From Thermoplasmatota archaeon (GTDB lineage Archaea > Thermoplasmatota > Thermoplasmata > Thermoplasmatales > Thermoplasmataceae), in contig JAMCUV010000020.1 in the NCBI GenBank assembly GCA_023379345.1, forward strand, positions 1 through 33,953: a stretch of 33,953 bases of DNA, given 5' to 3'. The notes below the pieces were generated by a model, which saw only the letters and a program-made list of their open reading frames with translations, did no database searches and was not told the origin of the DNA. Shown here piece after piece: positions 15,247-23,249 of the stretch (the first letter of the stretch is position 1; each line of letters starts with the position of its first letter). The translations under genes were made by a program, and so were the position numbers.

Positions 15247-15546
15247 TTACCACTTTATCTCCTTCAGCAGGGAAATGGCAATCCTGCCGACCTTTTTATA
15301 TGTGGCTGTGAGCAGACTGAGGCCCACAACTGATTCCACTGCGCCTATGGCGATGCCAAACAGCGCCATTATGAGTGGATCAACTGATCCGTAGGCTATT
15401 GCTACGGCAACGAGATTTAGAATTGCAGAGTTGATGATTATTTCAAGAGAGATCAGCATCTTAATGCCGATGTTGGACGTCATTACCCCATAGAGACCAA
15501 TTACAAAGAGGATCAGGGAAAGCATGCTCACAAGAAGTATCTGCAT
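15247..15546 (-). CDS. nuoK: Complex I subunit K
   Basis: A 99-residue membrane protein with three helices. Acidic residues within the helices (LISLEIIINSAILNL and GAVESVVGLSLL) match the two conserved glutamates of NuoK that belong to the proton path. The ATG overlaps the preceding stop by one base (TAATG), and a GGGAGGG ribosome binding site lies at 15554-15560, seven bases upstream. Confidence 0.95.
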   Translation of the reverse strand: MQILLVSMLSLILFVIGLYGVMTSNIGIKMLISLEIIINSAILNLVAVAIAYGSVDPLIMALFGIAIGAVESVVGLSLLTATYKKVGRIAISLLKEIKW

Positions 15547-15764
15547 TAATCTTCCCTCCCTGCTATATAGAACATGCCTATGATTCCGGCCACCAGAATG
15601 AGCGAAAGCAGTTCAAACGGTATGAGGTATTTTCCGAACAGAGTGGTTCCGATCTGGGCAATGTTCTGTGAAGACGGGGTGAAATTATACCGTATCCTTG
15701 CCACTTCAATTCCGAATACAACCAGGAACAGGGCAGCCGCAACTGCTGATAATTTGTTATTCAA
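15546..15764 (-). CDS. nuoJ2: Complex I subunit J, C-terminal half as a separate protein
   Basis: A 72-residue protein with two membrane helices, corresponding to helices 4-5 of bacterial NuoJ (LSAVAAALFLVVFGIEV and FELLSLILVAGIIGMFYIAG); the second contains the conserved PFELLSLILLAAxIGA-like motif. The start is a TTG at 15764 inside the end of nuoJ1 in another frame, with a strong GGAGGT site at 15772-15777, seven bases before it. The ribosome binding site argues for a real separate start, not a sequencing frameshift. Split NuoJ is known from other archaea. Confidence 0.9.
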   Translation of the reverse strand: MNNKLSAVAAALFLVVFGIEVARIRYNFTPSSQNIAQIGTTLFGKYLIPFELLSLILVAGIIGMFYIAGRED

Positions 15765-16005
15765 GTTCCTTACCTCCGCTGAGCATCAGGGTAAACACAA
15801 GCAGTGTTACTACTGCGCCCACAAAGACCAAAAGCTCAACTGCCCCTATTATTGATCCACCCAGGAATATGAAGAGTGCAGAGAGCATTACCAAGAAGAC
15901 CATCAGATAAACCGCAGAATGCGTAAGGTTCTTTTCTGCAACGGTCTTGAGCGCAAGAGGTATCAGTATAATGGCGAACAGTATGAGAACAATGGTATAG
16001 ATCAC
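15757..16005 (-). CDS. nuoJ1: Complex I subunit J, N-terminal half as a separate protein
   Basis: An 82-residue protein with three membrane helices, corresponding to helices 1-3 of NuoJ. SAVYLMVFLVMLSALFIFLGGSIIGAVELLVFVGAVVTLLVF contains the conserved glycine-rich helix 3 (pi-bulge region) with its glutamate. The start is a GTG at 16005 that overlaps the nuoI stop (GTGA, 16002-16005), with GAGGTGAT just upstream. Its last 8 bases overlap nuoJ2 in another frame. Confidence 0.9.
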   Translation of the reverse strand: MIYTIVLILFAIILIPLALKTVAEKNLTHSAVYLMVFLVMLSALFIFLGGSIIGAVELLVFVGAVVTLLVFTLMLSGGKELE

Positions 16006-16436
16006 TTTATCACCTCGTCCTCAGGCAGTGAGAGCTCTTCTGGGGAATACGTGAAGCTGTTCCTTGTCCTGGCGAGCTCGAACGTGTGCGTAAGGTAAAT
16101 GGCATCGGTAGGACAGATCTCCTCACAGTTGCGGCATATTGTGCAAGTTCCGAAGTTAACATCCGGATAGATATGCCTCTTGTTTCTTGGATTATCACGG
16201 TTCACTTTCTGCATTGTTATGCTCTTGTTGGGGCAGACCTGTTCGCAGAGGGTGCATCCCACGCAGTCATCCAGGCTCAGGAATATTCTGAACCTGAACC
16301 TGTCAGGATAATCGGGTTTCTCTTCAGGATACTGAACTGTTACCGGTTTCTGTAAAACGTGCTTTCCCACAGATACTACTGCCTTTATAGTGCCTATCAG
16401 CGGTATTTCCTTCTTAGGTTCCTTAACTTCTATCAT
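16002..16436 (-). CDS. nuoI: Complex I subunit I (two [4Fe-4S] clusters)
   Basis: A 144-residue ferredoxin-like subunit carrying electrons to the terminal cluster in NuoB. Two C-x2-C-x2-C-x3-C motifs are complete: C58, C61, C64, C68 and C98, C101, C104, C108. An amphipathic N-terminal region (residues 10-32) would anchor it at the membrane. Because NuoEFG are absent, this subunit is a likely docking point for a soluble donor such as ferredoxin. The start overlaps the nuoH stop (ATGA). Confidence 0.95.
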   Translation of the reverse strand: MIEVKEPKKEIPLIGTIKAVVSVGKHVLQKPVTVQYPEEKPDYPDRFRFRIFLSLDDCVGCTLCEQVCPNKSITMQKVNRDNPRNKRHIYPDVNFGTCTICRNCEEICPTDAIYLTHTFELARTRNSFTYSPEELSLPEDEVIK

Positions 16437-17473
16437 AGCGACAACCCCAGAGTTAATATTCCTGCAATTACCAGATTAATTATGGCTGCCGGCAGGAGAT
16501 ACTTCCATCCCATATTGACAAACCTGTCTATCCTTATCCTTGGAACTGACAGCCAGATTGTGAATGACAGTATGACCAGTATCATTGCCTTTATGAAGAG
16601 ATAAACGAAGCCTGCATCTCCTGAAAATGGGCCATTGTAAGCACCTAGATAAAGGAGGGACACTATCATTGAACCCAGGAAGATGCTTCCGAACATTCCC
16701 ATGTAGAACATTCCGAACCTCATGCCGGAATACTCGATGGAGTGGCCTGAGACAAGCTCACTGTCACTCTCGCTCATATCAAATGGAGAATATGCAGCCC
16801 TTGCGATCATTGCGATGAAGAAAACACCAAGCCCGATCACTTGCGGTATGCCATATGGAATGGACTGAACGGAAATGAGGTTCACCATGTTGAGAGGCTG
16901 GTTAGTCCTAGCTGATGCCATCATGACAAGGGCAAGCACAGATATCATCATTGGAACTTCAAAGGAGATATCCTTGGCAACTCCTCTCAGGGCCCCAAGT
17001 ACAGCGTACTTGTTCTTTGAGCTCACACCTGCCAGAACTTCTCCAACAGGCATAATGGCAAGTGCCGCGAAGAGAAGCAGGAGGGAAACATTGGAATGTG
17101 TGATTGTCAGTGACCCGATATAATAGAAATCCCCATATGGAATGATGGCAAAAGCCATTATGAGACCAAGGAAAACAACTATTGGTGCAATTTTGTAAGG
17201 CAGGTCATCACGCCTGCTTGGAAGGATGCTTTCCTTTCCAACGAGCTTCAAGGCATCAGCTATGAGCTGCAGTGTACCGGCCTTTCCCACCCTGTTGGGG
17301 CCTATTCTCAGCTGCACACGGGCCATGTATTTACGGAAGAGGTATATCATGACTATGAGCATGATCACTACGAAAATCAGCATGAACAAAGTTTCGAAGA
17401 AATAAGCCAGAATATAAGCAGGGTAATGTCCCAGTATTGCGAAGAATGCAGCCAATCTTTCCAGTACGCTCAT
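16433..17473 (-). CDS. nuoH: Complex I subunit H (quinone-chamber membrane subunit)
   Basis: A 346-residue membrane subunit with about eight helices that forms the quinone chamber with NuoB and NuoD. The signature RKYMARVQLRIGPNRVG is at 47-63, followed by GEVLAGVSSKNKYAVLGALRG and SPFDMSESDSELVSGHSIEYSGMRF. The glutamate normally just before RK in this signature (ERK in most NuoH/ND1) is phenylalanine here, F46, read as YLFRKYMA. The loop PEAESELV is altered to SESDSELV. The ATG overlaps the nuoD stop (ATGA, 17470-17473). Confidence 0.95.
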   Translation of the reverse strand: MSVLERLAAFFAILGHYPAYILAYFFETLFMLIFVVIMLIVMIYLFRKYMARVQLRIGPNRVGKAGTLQLIADALKLVGKESILPSRRDDLPYKIAPIVVFLGLIMAFAIIPYGDFYYIGSLTITHSNVSLLLLFAALAIMPVGEVLAGVSSKNKYAVLGALRGVAKDISFEVPMMISVLALVMMASARTNQPLNMVNLISVQSIPYGIPQVIGLGVFFIAMIARAAYSPFDMSESDSELVSGHSIEYSGMRFGMFYMGMFGSIFLGSMIVSLLYLGAYNGPFSGDAGFVYLFIKAMILVILSFTIWLSVPRIRIDRFVNMGWKYLLPAAIINLVIAGILTLGLSL

Positions 17474-18603
17474 CTGTCCACCTCGCCGAACACGAGGTCT
17501 GTGGTGCCGGATATTGAGAAAAGGTCAGCTATCATGACATCCTTGGCCAGATACGGCAGCACACTCAGGTTCCTCATGGCGGGGCTCCTCACGTGGACCC
17601 TGTAGGGTTTTACACTTCCATCTGCTACAATGTAGACGCCAAATTCACCCTTGGAGGACTCCGTTCTTGCATATGCTTCCCCCTCTCCCCTTAGCCTTAT
17701 CATCAGGGATTTCTTTGCCTTGGGATTGAAATACGGGCCATCGGGTATCTTCTTTATAGCCTGTTTTATTATTCTTATGGATTGCCGCATTTCCTCAAAC
17801 CTTACAAGGAATCTGGCAAGATTGTCTTTCTTGAATGATACGGGAATGTCAAAATTCAGCTTATCGTAAACCAGGTATGGCTCAGCCTTCCTTACGTCGT
17901 ATTCCACTCCCGAGGCCCTGAGCATTGGTCCCGTTACCCCATATTCTATGGCAACTTCCGGCTCAAGTATGCCCACCCCCTTGTTTCTCGATATGAATAT
18001 GTCGTTCTTCACAAATGTGTTGAAAATCTCCTCAAGTTTCTTGGGAAATTCTTCAGTGAATTGGTCTATGTCGTAGATAATCTGATCATCAATATCCTGG
18101 TAAACTCCACCGATGCTCATGTAGTTTGTCTGCTGCCTTGAACCGCTCACTGCAGTGAAAATCCTCAGTATCTTTTCCCTTTCAATGAAGCAATAGAAGA
18201 AAGGCGTAAGCATACCCAGGTCAAGGCCAAACGCTCCTGCCCATACCAAGTGGGCTGCAATCCTGTTGAGTTCCGCCATTATTACTCTTATCCACTGCGC
18301 CCTCTCAGGTGGCGGTATCCCCAGAACTTTCTCAGCAGCTTCTAGATAGCCAAGCTCCATATTCATGGCGCCAACATAGTCCATTCTGTCGAAGTAAATG
18401 AGCGAATCACAGTAATAATCCATTTCACAGAGTTTTTCGGCATTTCTGTGGAGATATCCAATAATTGGCTCAACCTCCTTGACTGTTTCACCATCAAGCT
18501 TTACCCTGAGCCTTAGTACGCCATGGGTGGATGGGTGCTGTGGACCTATATTGAGTTCAACCCACTCCTTGGATTGATCTATCTTCTCGCCCTCAACAAC
18601 CAT
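17470..18603 (-). CDS. nuoD: Complex I subunit D (49-kDa, quinone-binding)
   Basis: A 377-residue subunit, related to the large subunit of NiFe hydrogenases, without the nickel-binding cysteines. The quinone-site histidine is in GPQHPSTHG (H23/H27), and Y76 in FDRMDYVGAMNM is the conserved quinone-binding tyrosine. The frame extends to a TTG at 18609, but the ATG at 18603 is preferred because it overlaps the nuoC stop by one base (TAATG). It is separate from nuoC, unlike the fused NuoCD of some bacteria. Confidence 0.95.
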   Translation of the reverse strand: MVVEGEKIDQSKEWVELNIGPQHPSTHGVLRLRVKLDGETVKEVEPIIGYLHRNAEKLCEMDYYCDSLIYFDRMDYVGAMNMELGYLEAAEKVLGIPPPERAQWIRVIMAELNRIAAHLVWAGAFGLDLGMLTPFFYCFIEREKILRIFTAVSGSRQQTNYMSIGGVYQDIDDQIIYDIDQFTEEFPKKLEEIFNTFVKNDIFISRNKGVGILEPEVAIEYGVTGPMLRASGVEYDVRKAEPYLVYDKLNFDIPVSFKKDNLARFLVRFEEMRQSIRIIKQAIKKIPDGPYFNPKAKKSLMIRLRGEGEAYARTESSKGEFGVYIVADGSVKPYRVHVRSPAMRNLSVLPYLAKDVMIADLFSISGTTDLVFGEVDR

Positions 18604-19064
18604 TACCAACCATCTCCGGGATCGAAGGTTGCGTAATCGTTCCCATCCTCATCCATGTTTATATATTGAACCTTAGACAGATCGTAGTTCTTCCTGAGCG
18701 GGTGACCAACCCAGGATTCTGGCAGGAACAGGCGCTTAAGATTTGGATGACCTTCGAAGACTATGCCCAGCATGTCGTACTGTTCACGCTCCTCCCAGTT
18801 GGCTGCGGCATACAGGGATGAAATGCTTGGCATCCTTTCGTCCATAGTCTCAGTTCTAACCACTATGTACTCATTTTTCTTCATGTTGTGCAAGTGATAA
18901 ACGACTTCCAGCCTGTCTTTTCGGTCAATGCCGGTAATCAGGGATAGATGGTCGTAGCCCTTGCTCTTCAGGTCCTTTATCAGTTCAACAAGATTTTCCT
19001 TGGCTACCTTGAGGTTTCTCCTTCCATCCTTTCCCTTGGTCTCCTCAATAATTTCAACCAACAA
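18603..19064 (-). CDS. nuoC: Complex I subunit C (30-kDa)
   Basis: A 153-residue subunit of the peripheral arm. The family signature is in NWEEREQYDMLGIVFEGHPNLKRLFLPESWVGHPLRKNY (about residues 94-132). The start is one of two consecutive TTG codons, at 19064 or 19061; the GAGGTGAT ribosome binding site overlaps the nuoB stop and sits 2 or 5 bases from them, so 19061 may be the functional one. Confidence 0.94.
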   Translation of the reverse strand: MLVEIIEETKGKDGRRNLKVAKENLVELIKDLKSKGYDHLSLITGIDRKDRLEVVYHLHNMKKNEYIVVRTETMDERMPSISSLYAAANWEEREQYDMLGIVFEGHPNLKRLFLPESWVGHPLRKNYDLSKVQYINMDEDGNDYATFDPGDGW

Positions 19065-19067
19065 TCA

Positions 19068-19541
19068 TCACCTCTCCGCTTCGTTCCGTATCTTTTTCTG
19101 AAGCAGCATTATTCCGTAGGTCAGCGCTTCAGGGGTCGGTGGGCATCCGGGAACATATACGTCAACAGGAACTACCCTGTCAACACCAAGGACAACAGAA
19201 TATCCAAGATGATATGGCCCTCCCTGGATGACGCAGACACCCATTGCTATGACGTACTTGGGGTAAGGCATCTCATCATAAATTCTCCTCAGCCTGGGAG
19301 CCATCTTTTTCGTAACAGTTCCTGACACTATCATCAAATCAGACTGCCTGGGTGAGTTCCTGAAAATTTCACTCCCAAACCTGGAAATATCCAGATTGGA
19401 AGCCTGTATTGCCATCATCTCAATGGCGCAGCATGCCAGTCCAAAGGTCAAGGGCCAGAGCGAGTTGCTTCTTGCCCATTCCATGGCCTGATCAACTGTT
19501 GTTGTAAGTGCACCGCCTTCTCCACTCTTCACTTCTGCCAC
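19068..19541 (-). CDS. nuoB: Complex I subunit B (terminal [4Fe-4S] cluster N2)
   Basis: A 157-residue subunit that carries cluster N2 and passes electrons to quinone. The ligands are the adjacent pair C37-C38, C103 and C133 (VPGCPPTPE). The usual loop GxCxxSGGxY appears as [10 protein letters not shown]. The start is a GTG at 19541, which overlaps the end of nuoA by 13 bases in another frame. It is the first redox subunit of an operon that has no NuoEFG. Confidence 0.95.
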   Translation of the reverse strand: MAEVKSGEGGALTTTVDQAMEWARSNSLWPLTFGLACCAIEMMAIQASNLDISRFGSEIFRNSPRQSDLMIVSGTVTKKMAPRLRRIYDEMPYPKYVIAMGVCVIQGGPYHLGYSVVLGVDRVVPVDVYVPGCPPTPEALTYGIMLLQKKIRNEAER

Positions 19542-19987
19542 CTCATATATCCTTCCTTGAAAGCATAGTAAACCACAAAAAGTGGCATTGCAAGGAACAG
19601 GATTGTCTCAAGGAACGGGACTATCCCAAGTGCCTTGAAATCAAATGCCCACGGGAAAAGAAGTACCATATCCACATCAAAAAGTATGAAAAGAAGCATT
19701 ATAACGTAATACTGGACCGTAACAAATTTCCCTATCTCTCCCCGGGCAACCTCACCAGTTTCATACGGCTCAAGGTATGACCCATCCTTGGCGGGAGGTG
19801 AACGTTCAAGAACCAGATTCTGAACAATATCATCCGGTTTCATGCTAAACTTTTTATTTGGCCTGTACCGGCTTTCCCCAAGTGTGGGAAGAAGCATAAA
19901 CAGCCCGATCATCCCGAGAACCATTAGAACCAGGGTGATTAGCAATGGGATGTATCCGTCCAACATCCAGTGAGTATCGTTAGACAT
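19529..19987 (-). CDS. nuoA: Complex I subunit A
   Basis: A 152-residue three-helix membrane subunit, longer than the usual 120 because of an extended loop after helix 1 (residues about 38-80). The loop motif YETG (75-78) corresponds to the YECG of other members, with threonine in place of the cysteine. [16 protein letters not shown] carries the membrane-embedded acids D104 and D106. This is the first gene of the nuo operon. It starts 75 bases after gatE, an A/T-rich gap with TATA-like ATTTAAAATATT at 20045-20056, so it probably has its own promoter and a short leader. Confidence 0.93.
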   Translation of the reverse strand: MSNDTHWMLDGYIPLLITLVLMVLGMIGLFMLLPTLGESRYRPNKKFSMKPDDIVQNLVLERSPPAKDGSYLEPYETGEVARGEIGKFVTVQYYVIMLLFILFDVDMVLLFPWAFDFKALGIVPFLETILFLAMPLFVVYYAFKEGYMRWQK

Positions 19988-20044
19988 TATTTAAGAATTG
20001 TTTAGCAGATCGGATTTGGGCTTATTTTCCAAGGTGTACCGTCA

Positions 20045-20056
20045 ATATTTTAAATT
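20045..20056 (-). promoter_or_regulatory. Candidate TATA box of the nuo operon
   Basis: The minus strand reads ATTTAAAATATT about 58-69 bases before the nuoA ATG, predicting a leader of about 35-40 bases. A second A/T-rich element (TTAAATA) touches the ATG itself and is too close to drive nuoA. Read-through from gatDE remains possible because there is no long T run between. Confidence 0.35.
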
Positions 20057-20062
20057 TTATAT

Positions 20063-21871
20063 TTAATTTTGCTCCCCGGAAATATCCTTGAATATCCTGA
20101 AAGCAGTGGAAGGATCAAAAATCCCCTTGACGGTTGCCTTGAGGCGAGGTATGAGATTTTTCTCATTTATGCTTTCTCCTTCATAGAGCGCTAAAATGGC
20201 TTTACGCAGTTCACCATCATCTATGTGTTTCAATTCTGGAGAGACCAGAATTGAATCAATGGGCATGGATTGCACAATCAGGAGGTCCAGGGCACGTTCA
20301 TATTCCTCTTTCACCGCACTCCTTCCAGCAAGTGCAGTGAGCAGTTTCCTTACGTCTGCCATATTGATGTTTCTGGTCGCCTTCCTGGCAAGATCAGGGA
20401 TAACCTGAAGCAGTAACCTTGAGGCGAGTTTTCCGTTGCCAAGTACAGAAGTGTAGTCATCAATTACGCTGGAAAGATTGTTCACTATTATTGATGAGGC
20501 TTCCTGCTGGGATATCCCATATTTTCTGGAAAATTCGGCAATAAGCTCCTCCCTGCTCTTCGGAACTATCTCCTGCGATCGCCTCATCAGTTCCCGTGTT
20601 ATTGGATAATTAGGGATATCTGTTTCCGGATACATCCTTTCACCGCCAGGAAGCGGTCTCAGGTAATGTGTTTCGCCCTGGGCATCAGCATATCTGGTTT
20701 CCGACAGATCAAGCCTGAGAATTTTTGAAATCCTCGCATTCATTTCGCTTCCTATGATCCTGATATGTGCATCATCCGATACTATGATGAAAAATCCGTC
20801 ATCTGCCCGGGGTTTCAGCATATCCTTCAATGGTTCCAGTTCACCTTTGACCCCGTAGCCGGGAAGCTCGTCTGAGTGCATTATTCCACCGGAACCGTAC
20901 AGCTTTGCCACATCGGCCAGCTCTCTTCCAAGCCTGTATGTACCGTTCCTGAGATACCCGTTCAATCCTGGGAGCAGGGAGGCGTAAACCTTCATTCCAG
21001 CCTCAAGAGACCGCCTTATGACCTTGGATCCGGTTTCAGCAAACAATTCGGTAACATCCGTGAATTCGATTCCATTTTCCCAGTTACTTCCAAGTTTGTC
21101 AGCCATCTCCTTCAGTGATGCCTGTCTCTCCTTTTCATACAGAAGGCAATCCCTTATTACTGAAAGTTTAGGCACGCCCTTTATTTCAACCCGGCCATAA
21201 CCCATGGAAAAATTCACATCCTGCCTTATTGATTCCGGGGCCCTGCGTGACCATCCTGAGAGGAGTATGATATCACCGATCTGCTTTGCGACCTCAACGG
21301 CGTGTTCACCGTCCAAGATATCAGGTTCAGTTGCAATCTCCAGCAATGGAATTCCAAGCCTGTCAAGTGAGTACGATACTTCGGCCGATGCGTCTGAAAT
21401 CTTTCTTGCGGAATCCTCCTCCAGGCATATTGTGCTGATCCTCACCCTTCCACGTGTTGTGTCAACCCAGCCTCCGAAAGATATTATGGCTGTTCTCTGG
21501 AAGCCAGATGTGTTGGAGCCATCAACAACGATCTTTCTCATGTACTCAAGAACATCAACAGTCCTGCAGTTGAGCGCCTGTGAAACAGCCAGGCCTTTCA
21601 AAAGAGCCTCTGAGTTAACATCATGCGGAGGTTCCTCATCATATTCAACCAGGCAACTGTTGTCGGAGATCTCATACTCAAATACTCTGCTGCGGCCCCT
21701 CTCATAAACTGCAGCTGGGTCATAATTGCCCATCTCCCCAGTGGAGAGAGAAAGCTTCCTGTAAATTGATCCAGACTTGGTCCCATCACTTTCTGTGGGG
21801 CATTCACAGAATAACTTCCGGCCTCCAAGCTGCACATGAATCTCCAGGCCTATCTTTACAGGCGCGGTCAT
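20063..21871 (-). CDS. gatE: Glutamyl-tRNA(Gln) amidotransferase subunit E
   Basis: A 602-residue GatB-family subunit of the archaeal GatDE enzyme, which converts Glu-tRNA(Gln) into Gln-tRNA(Gln). The N-terminal signature GLEIHVQLGGRKLFCECP is at 7-24, and IRQDVNFSMGYGRVEIKGV lies near 215-235. The protein is about 120 residues longer than bacterial GatB owing to the insertion typical of GatE (residues about 290-410), and the C-terminal helical YqeY-like tail binds tRNA. It pairs with gatD upstream, whose stop overlaps its start by 4 bases (ATGA, 21868-21871). GatE rather than GatB is called because of that pairing and length. Confidence 0.95.
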   Translation of the reverse strand: MTAPVKIGLEIHVQLGGRKLFCECPTESDGTKSGSIYRKLSLSTGEMGNYDPAAVYERGRSRVFEYEISDNSCLVEYDEEPPHDVNSEALLKGLAVSQALNCRTVDVLEYMRKIVVDGSNTSGFQRTAIISFGGWVDTTRGRVRISTICLEEDSARKISDASAEVSYSLDRLGIPLLEIATEPDILDGEHAVEVAKQIGDIILLSGWSRRAPESIRQDVNFSMGYGRVEIKGVPKLSVIRDCLLYEKERQASLKEMADKLGSNWENGIEFTDVTELFAETGSKVIRRSLEAGMKVYASLLPGLNGYLRNGTYRLGRELADVAKLYGSGGIMHSDELPGYGVKGELEPLKDMLKPRADDGFFIIVSDDAHIRIIGSEMNARISKILRLDLSETRYADAQGETHYLRPLPGGERMYPETDIPNYPITRELMRRSQEIVPKSREELIAEFSRKYGISQQEASSIIVNNLSSVIDDYTSVLGNGKLASRLLLQVIPDLARKATRNINMADVRKLLTALAGRSAVKEEYERALDLLIVQSMPIDSILVSPELKHIDDGELRKAILALYEGESINEKNLIPRLKATVKGIFDPSTAFRIFKDISGEQN

Positions 21872-23133
21872 ATGGGCTCATCCCCCAGTCCGTCTCTCAA
21901 ATTGAACTCCCCACGCATGTTCTTAAGGAAAAGCCCAATAAAATCCTCATCTGGATAATTGCCCAGAAGGTGCATGCTCTTCACCATGGCAACCTCAGGA
22001 AGCATTGATCCAGCAGGGATTACCCCAATGGACTGGAGTTCCCTTCCAGTTGAGTAGACGTTCATGTCAACCATTCCGTTTATGCACTGTGATGTCATTA
22101 TGACCTTGACTCCGCTATCCACCGCATCTTTTATTATGCCATAGAACCTTCTTCCCACATGGCCCAGCCCGGTTCCCATTATTATTGAGGCCCGCCTGCC
22201 ATCCAGCATCTGCCCCAGATCATCCGGTTCGAGAGATGGGTGAAAATACACCATTGAAACTTTACGCTCAAGTTTGTCCATTAGTACGTTCCTTTCTGAT
22301 GCTGGACTCGGGCCTTCGTTGAATCTGGCAGCACCAGATGAATAAACTGCCATGGGTTTTCCTCCAAGGGTCCGGAATGCGTCCCTTCTTGAGGTATGCA
22401 TCTTCCTGACCCTGACCGCTCGATGCAATGCAGCTTCATGGTCCGAGATGTTCCTGTGCATCACAACGCCCACTTCTCCCATTGGCACCTTGGAGAATTC
22501 AAGTGCAGCCTCAAGGTTCAGGAATGCATCGCTGCTTGGCCTGTCGGAGCTCCTCTGGGACCCGACGAAAAGGATTGGGCCAGTCTGCTCCTGGAACATG
22601 AATGACAGGGCTGATGCAGTATATGACATAGTGTCGGTGCCATGCAGCACTATGGTTCCCCCATTCCTCTCCAGGAGTTTCAGCGACCTGCGGGCGATTT
22701 CCACCCAGTCATTTGGTTTCAGATTCTCACTCAGGACCGGATCCATGAGATCCATATCCAGCGAAAACTCCCTGATATTGGACACACTGTCTTCCAGAAA
22801 TGCGGGGTCCAGCACCGGCTTGACTGCTCCTGTCACGTAGTCCACCCTGCTTGCTATTGTTCCACCTGTTGCAAGGAGACCGACTTTTTTTCCACCATCA
22901 GGCTTCCCTTTTCTGGCTTCAGTGGACACGATCTTTCTTGTGCCCCTCAATTCAACGTCGTCCATTGAATCTACCGGAATTGTCATGTTGTAGCCGCTGC
23001 TGAGTTTCACGTTCACCAGACCGTTACTGTAACTTATGACAATCCCATCAAACTGGGTTTGCTTGTATTTGAACCTTAGAATTGCTCCCTCAACAAGATC
23101 CTTCAATGTGCCGCATCCCTTGCTGAGTATCAT
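21868..23133 (-). CDS. gatD: Glutamyl-tRNA(Gln) amidotransferase subunit D
   Basis: A 421-residue subunit that releases ammonia from glutamine for GatE. The N-terminal 80 residues are the small beta-barrel domain; the rest is a type I asparaginase fold. Catalytic residues are T92 (LATGGTIAS), T166 and D167 (HGTDTM), and K244 (RVRKMHTS), all present. GatDE is an archaeal-only enzyme, which supports the taxonomic call. A GATTAAAAG element lies about 20 bases before the ATG, a little closer than ideal for a TATA box. Confidence 0.95.
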   Translation of the reverse strand: MILSKGCGTLKDLVEGAILRFKYKQTQFDGIVISYSNGLVNVKLSSGYNMTIPVDSMDDVELRGTRKIVSTEARKGKPDGGKKVGLLATGGTIASRVDYVTGAVKPVLDPAFLEDSVSNIREFSLDMDLMDPVLSENLKPNDWVEIARRSLKLLERNGGTIVLHGTDTMSYTASALSFMFQEQTGPILFVGSQRSSDRPSSDAFLNLEAALEFSKVPMGEVGVVMHRNISDHEAALHRAVRVRKMHTSRRDAFRTLGGKPMAVYSSGAARFNEGPSPASERNVLMDKLERKVSMVYFHPSLEPDDLGQMLDGRRASIIMGTGLGHVGRRFYGIIKDAVDSGVKVIMTSQCINGMVDMNVYSTGRELQSIGVIPAGSMLPEVAMVKSMHLLGNYPDEDFIGLFLKNMRGEFNLRDGLGDEPI

Positions 23134-23148
23134 GATCTGTGCTTAAAA

Positions 23149-23157
23149 CTTTTAATC
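23149..23157 (-). promoter_or_regulatory. Possible TATA box of gatD
   Basis: The minus strand reads GATTAAAAG about 16-24 bases before the gatD ATG. The spacing is short, so the call is tentative. The remaining gap up to 23249 shows nothing else. Confidence 0.3.
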
Positions 23158-23249
23158 GGCTGAGAAAAATGATAGGCGAAATTCTGCCATGCATATTCCG
23201 CTTTGCTTCTATTTTGACCTGGATGCCATTGGTTCTGGATTTAAGTCTG

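Noticed and set aside
15546-16005. nuoJ broken by a frameshift (pseudogene or sequencing error)
   Set aside because: The second ORF has its own GGAGGT ribosome binding site and start, and a split nuoJ is known in other archaea.
19508-19780. 90-codon plus-strand ORF within nuoA/nuoB
   Set aside because: It lies wholly opposite well-supported complex I genes and has a low-complexity, lysine-rich composition typical of a shadow frame.
21204-21707. 167-codon plus-strand ORF opposite gatE
   Set aside because: It is the reverse reading of a conserved gene, serine-rich and motif-free.
20063-21871. Bacterial-type GatB of a GatCAB enzyme
   Set aside because: The protein is about 120 residues too long, contains the GatE insertion and is directly coupled to gatD; no gatA or gatC is nearby.
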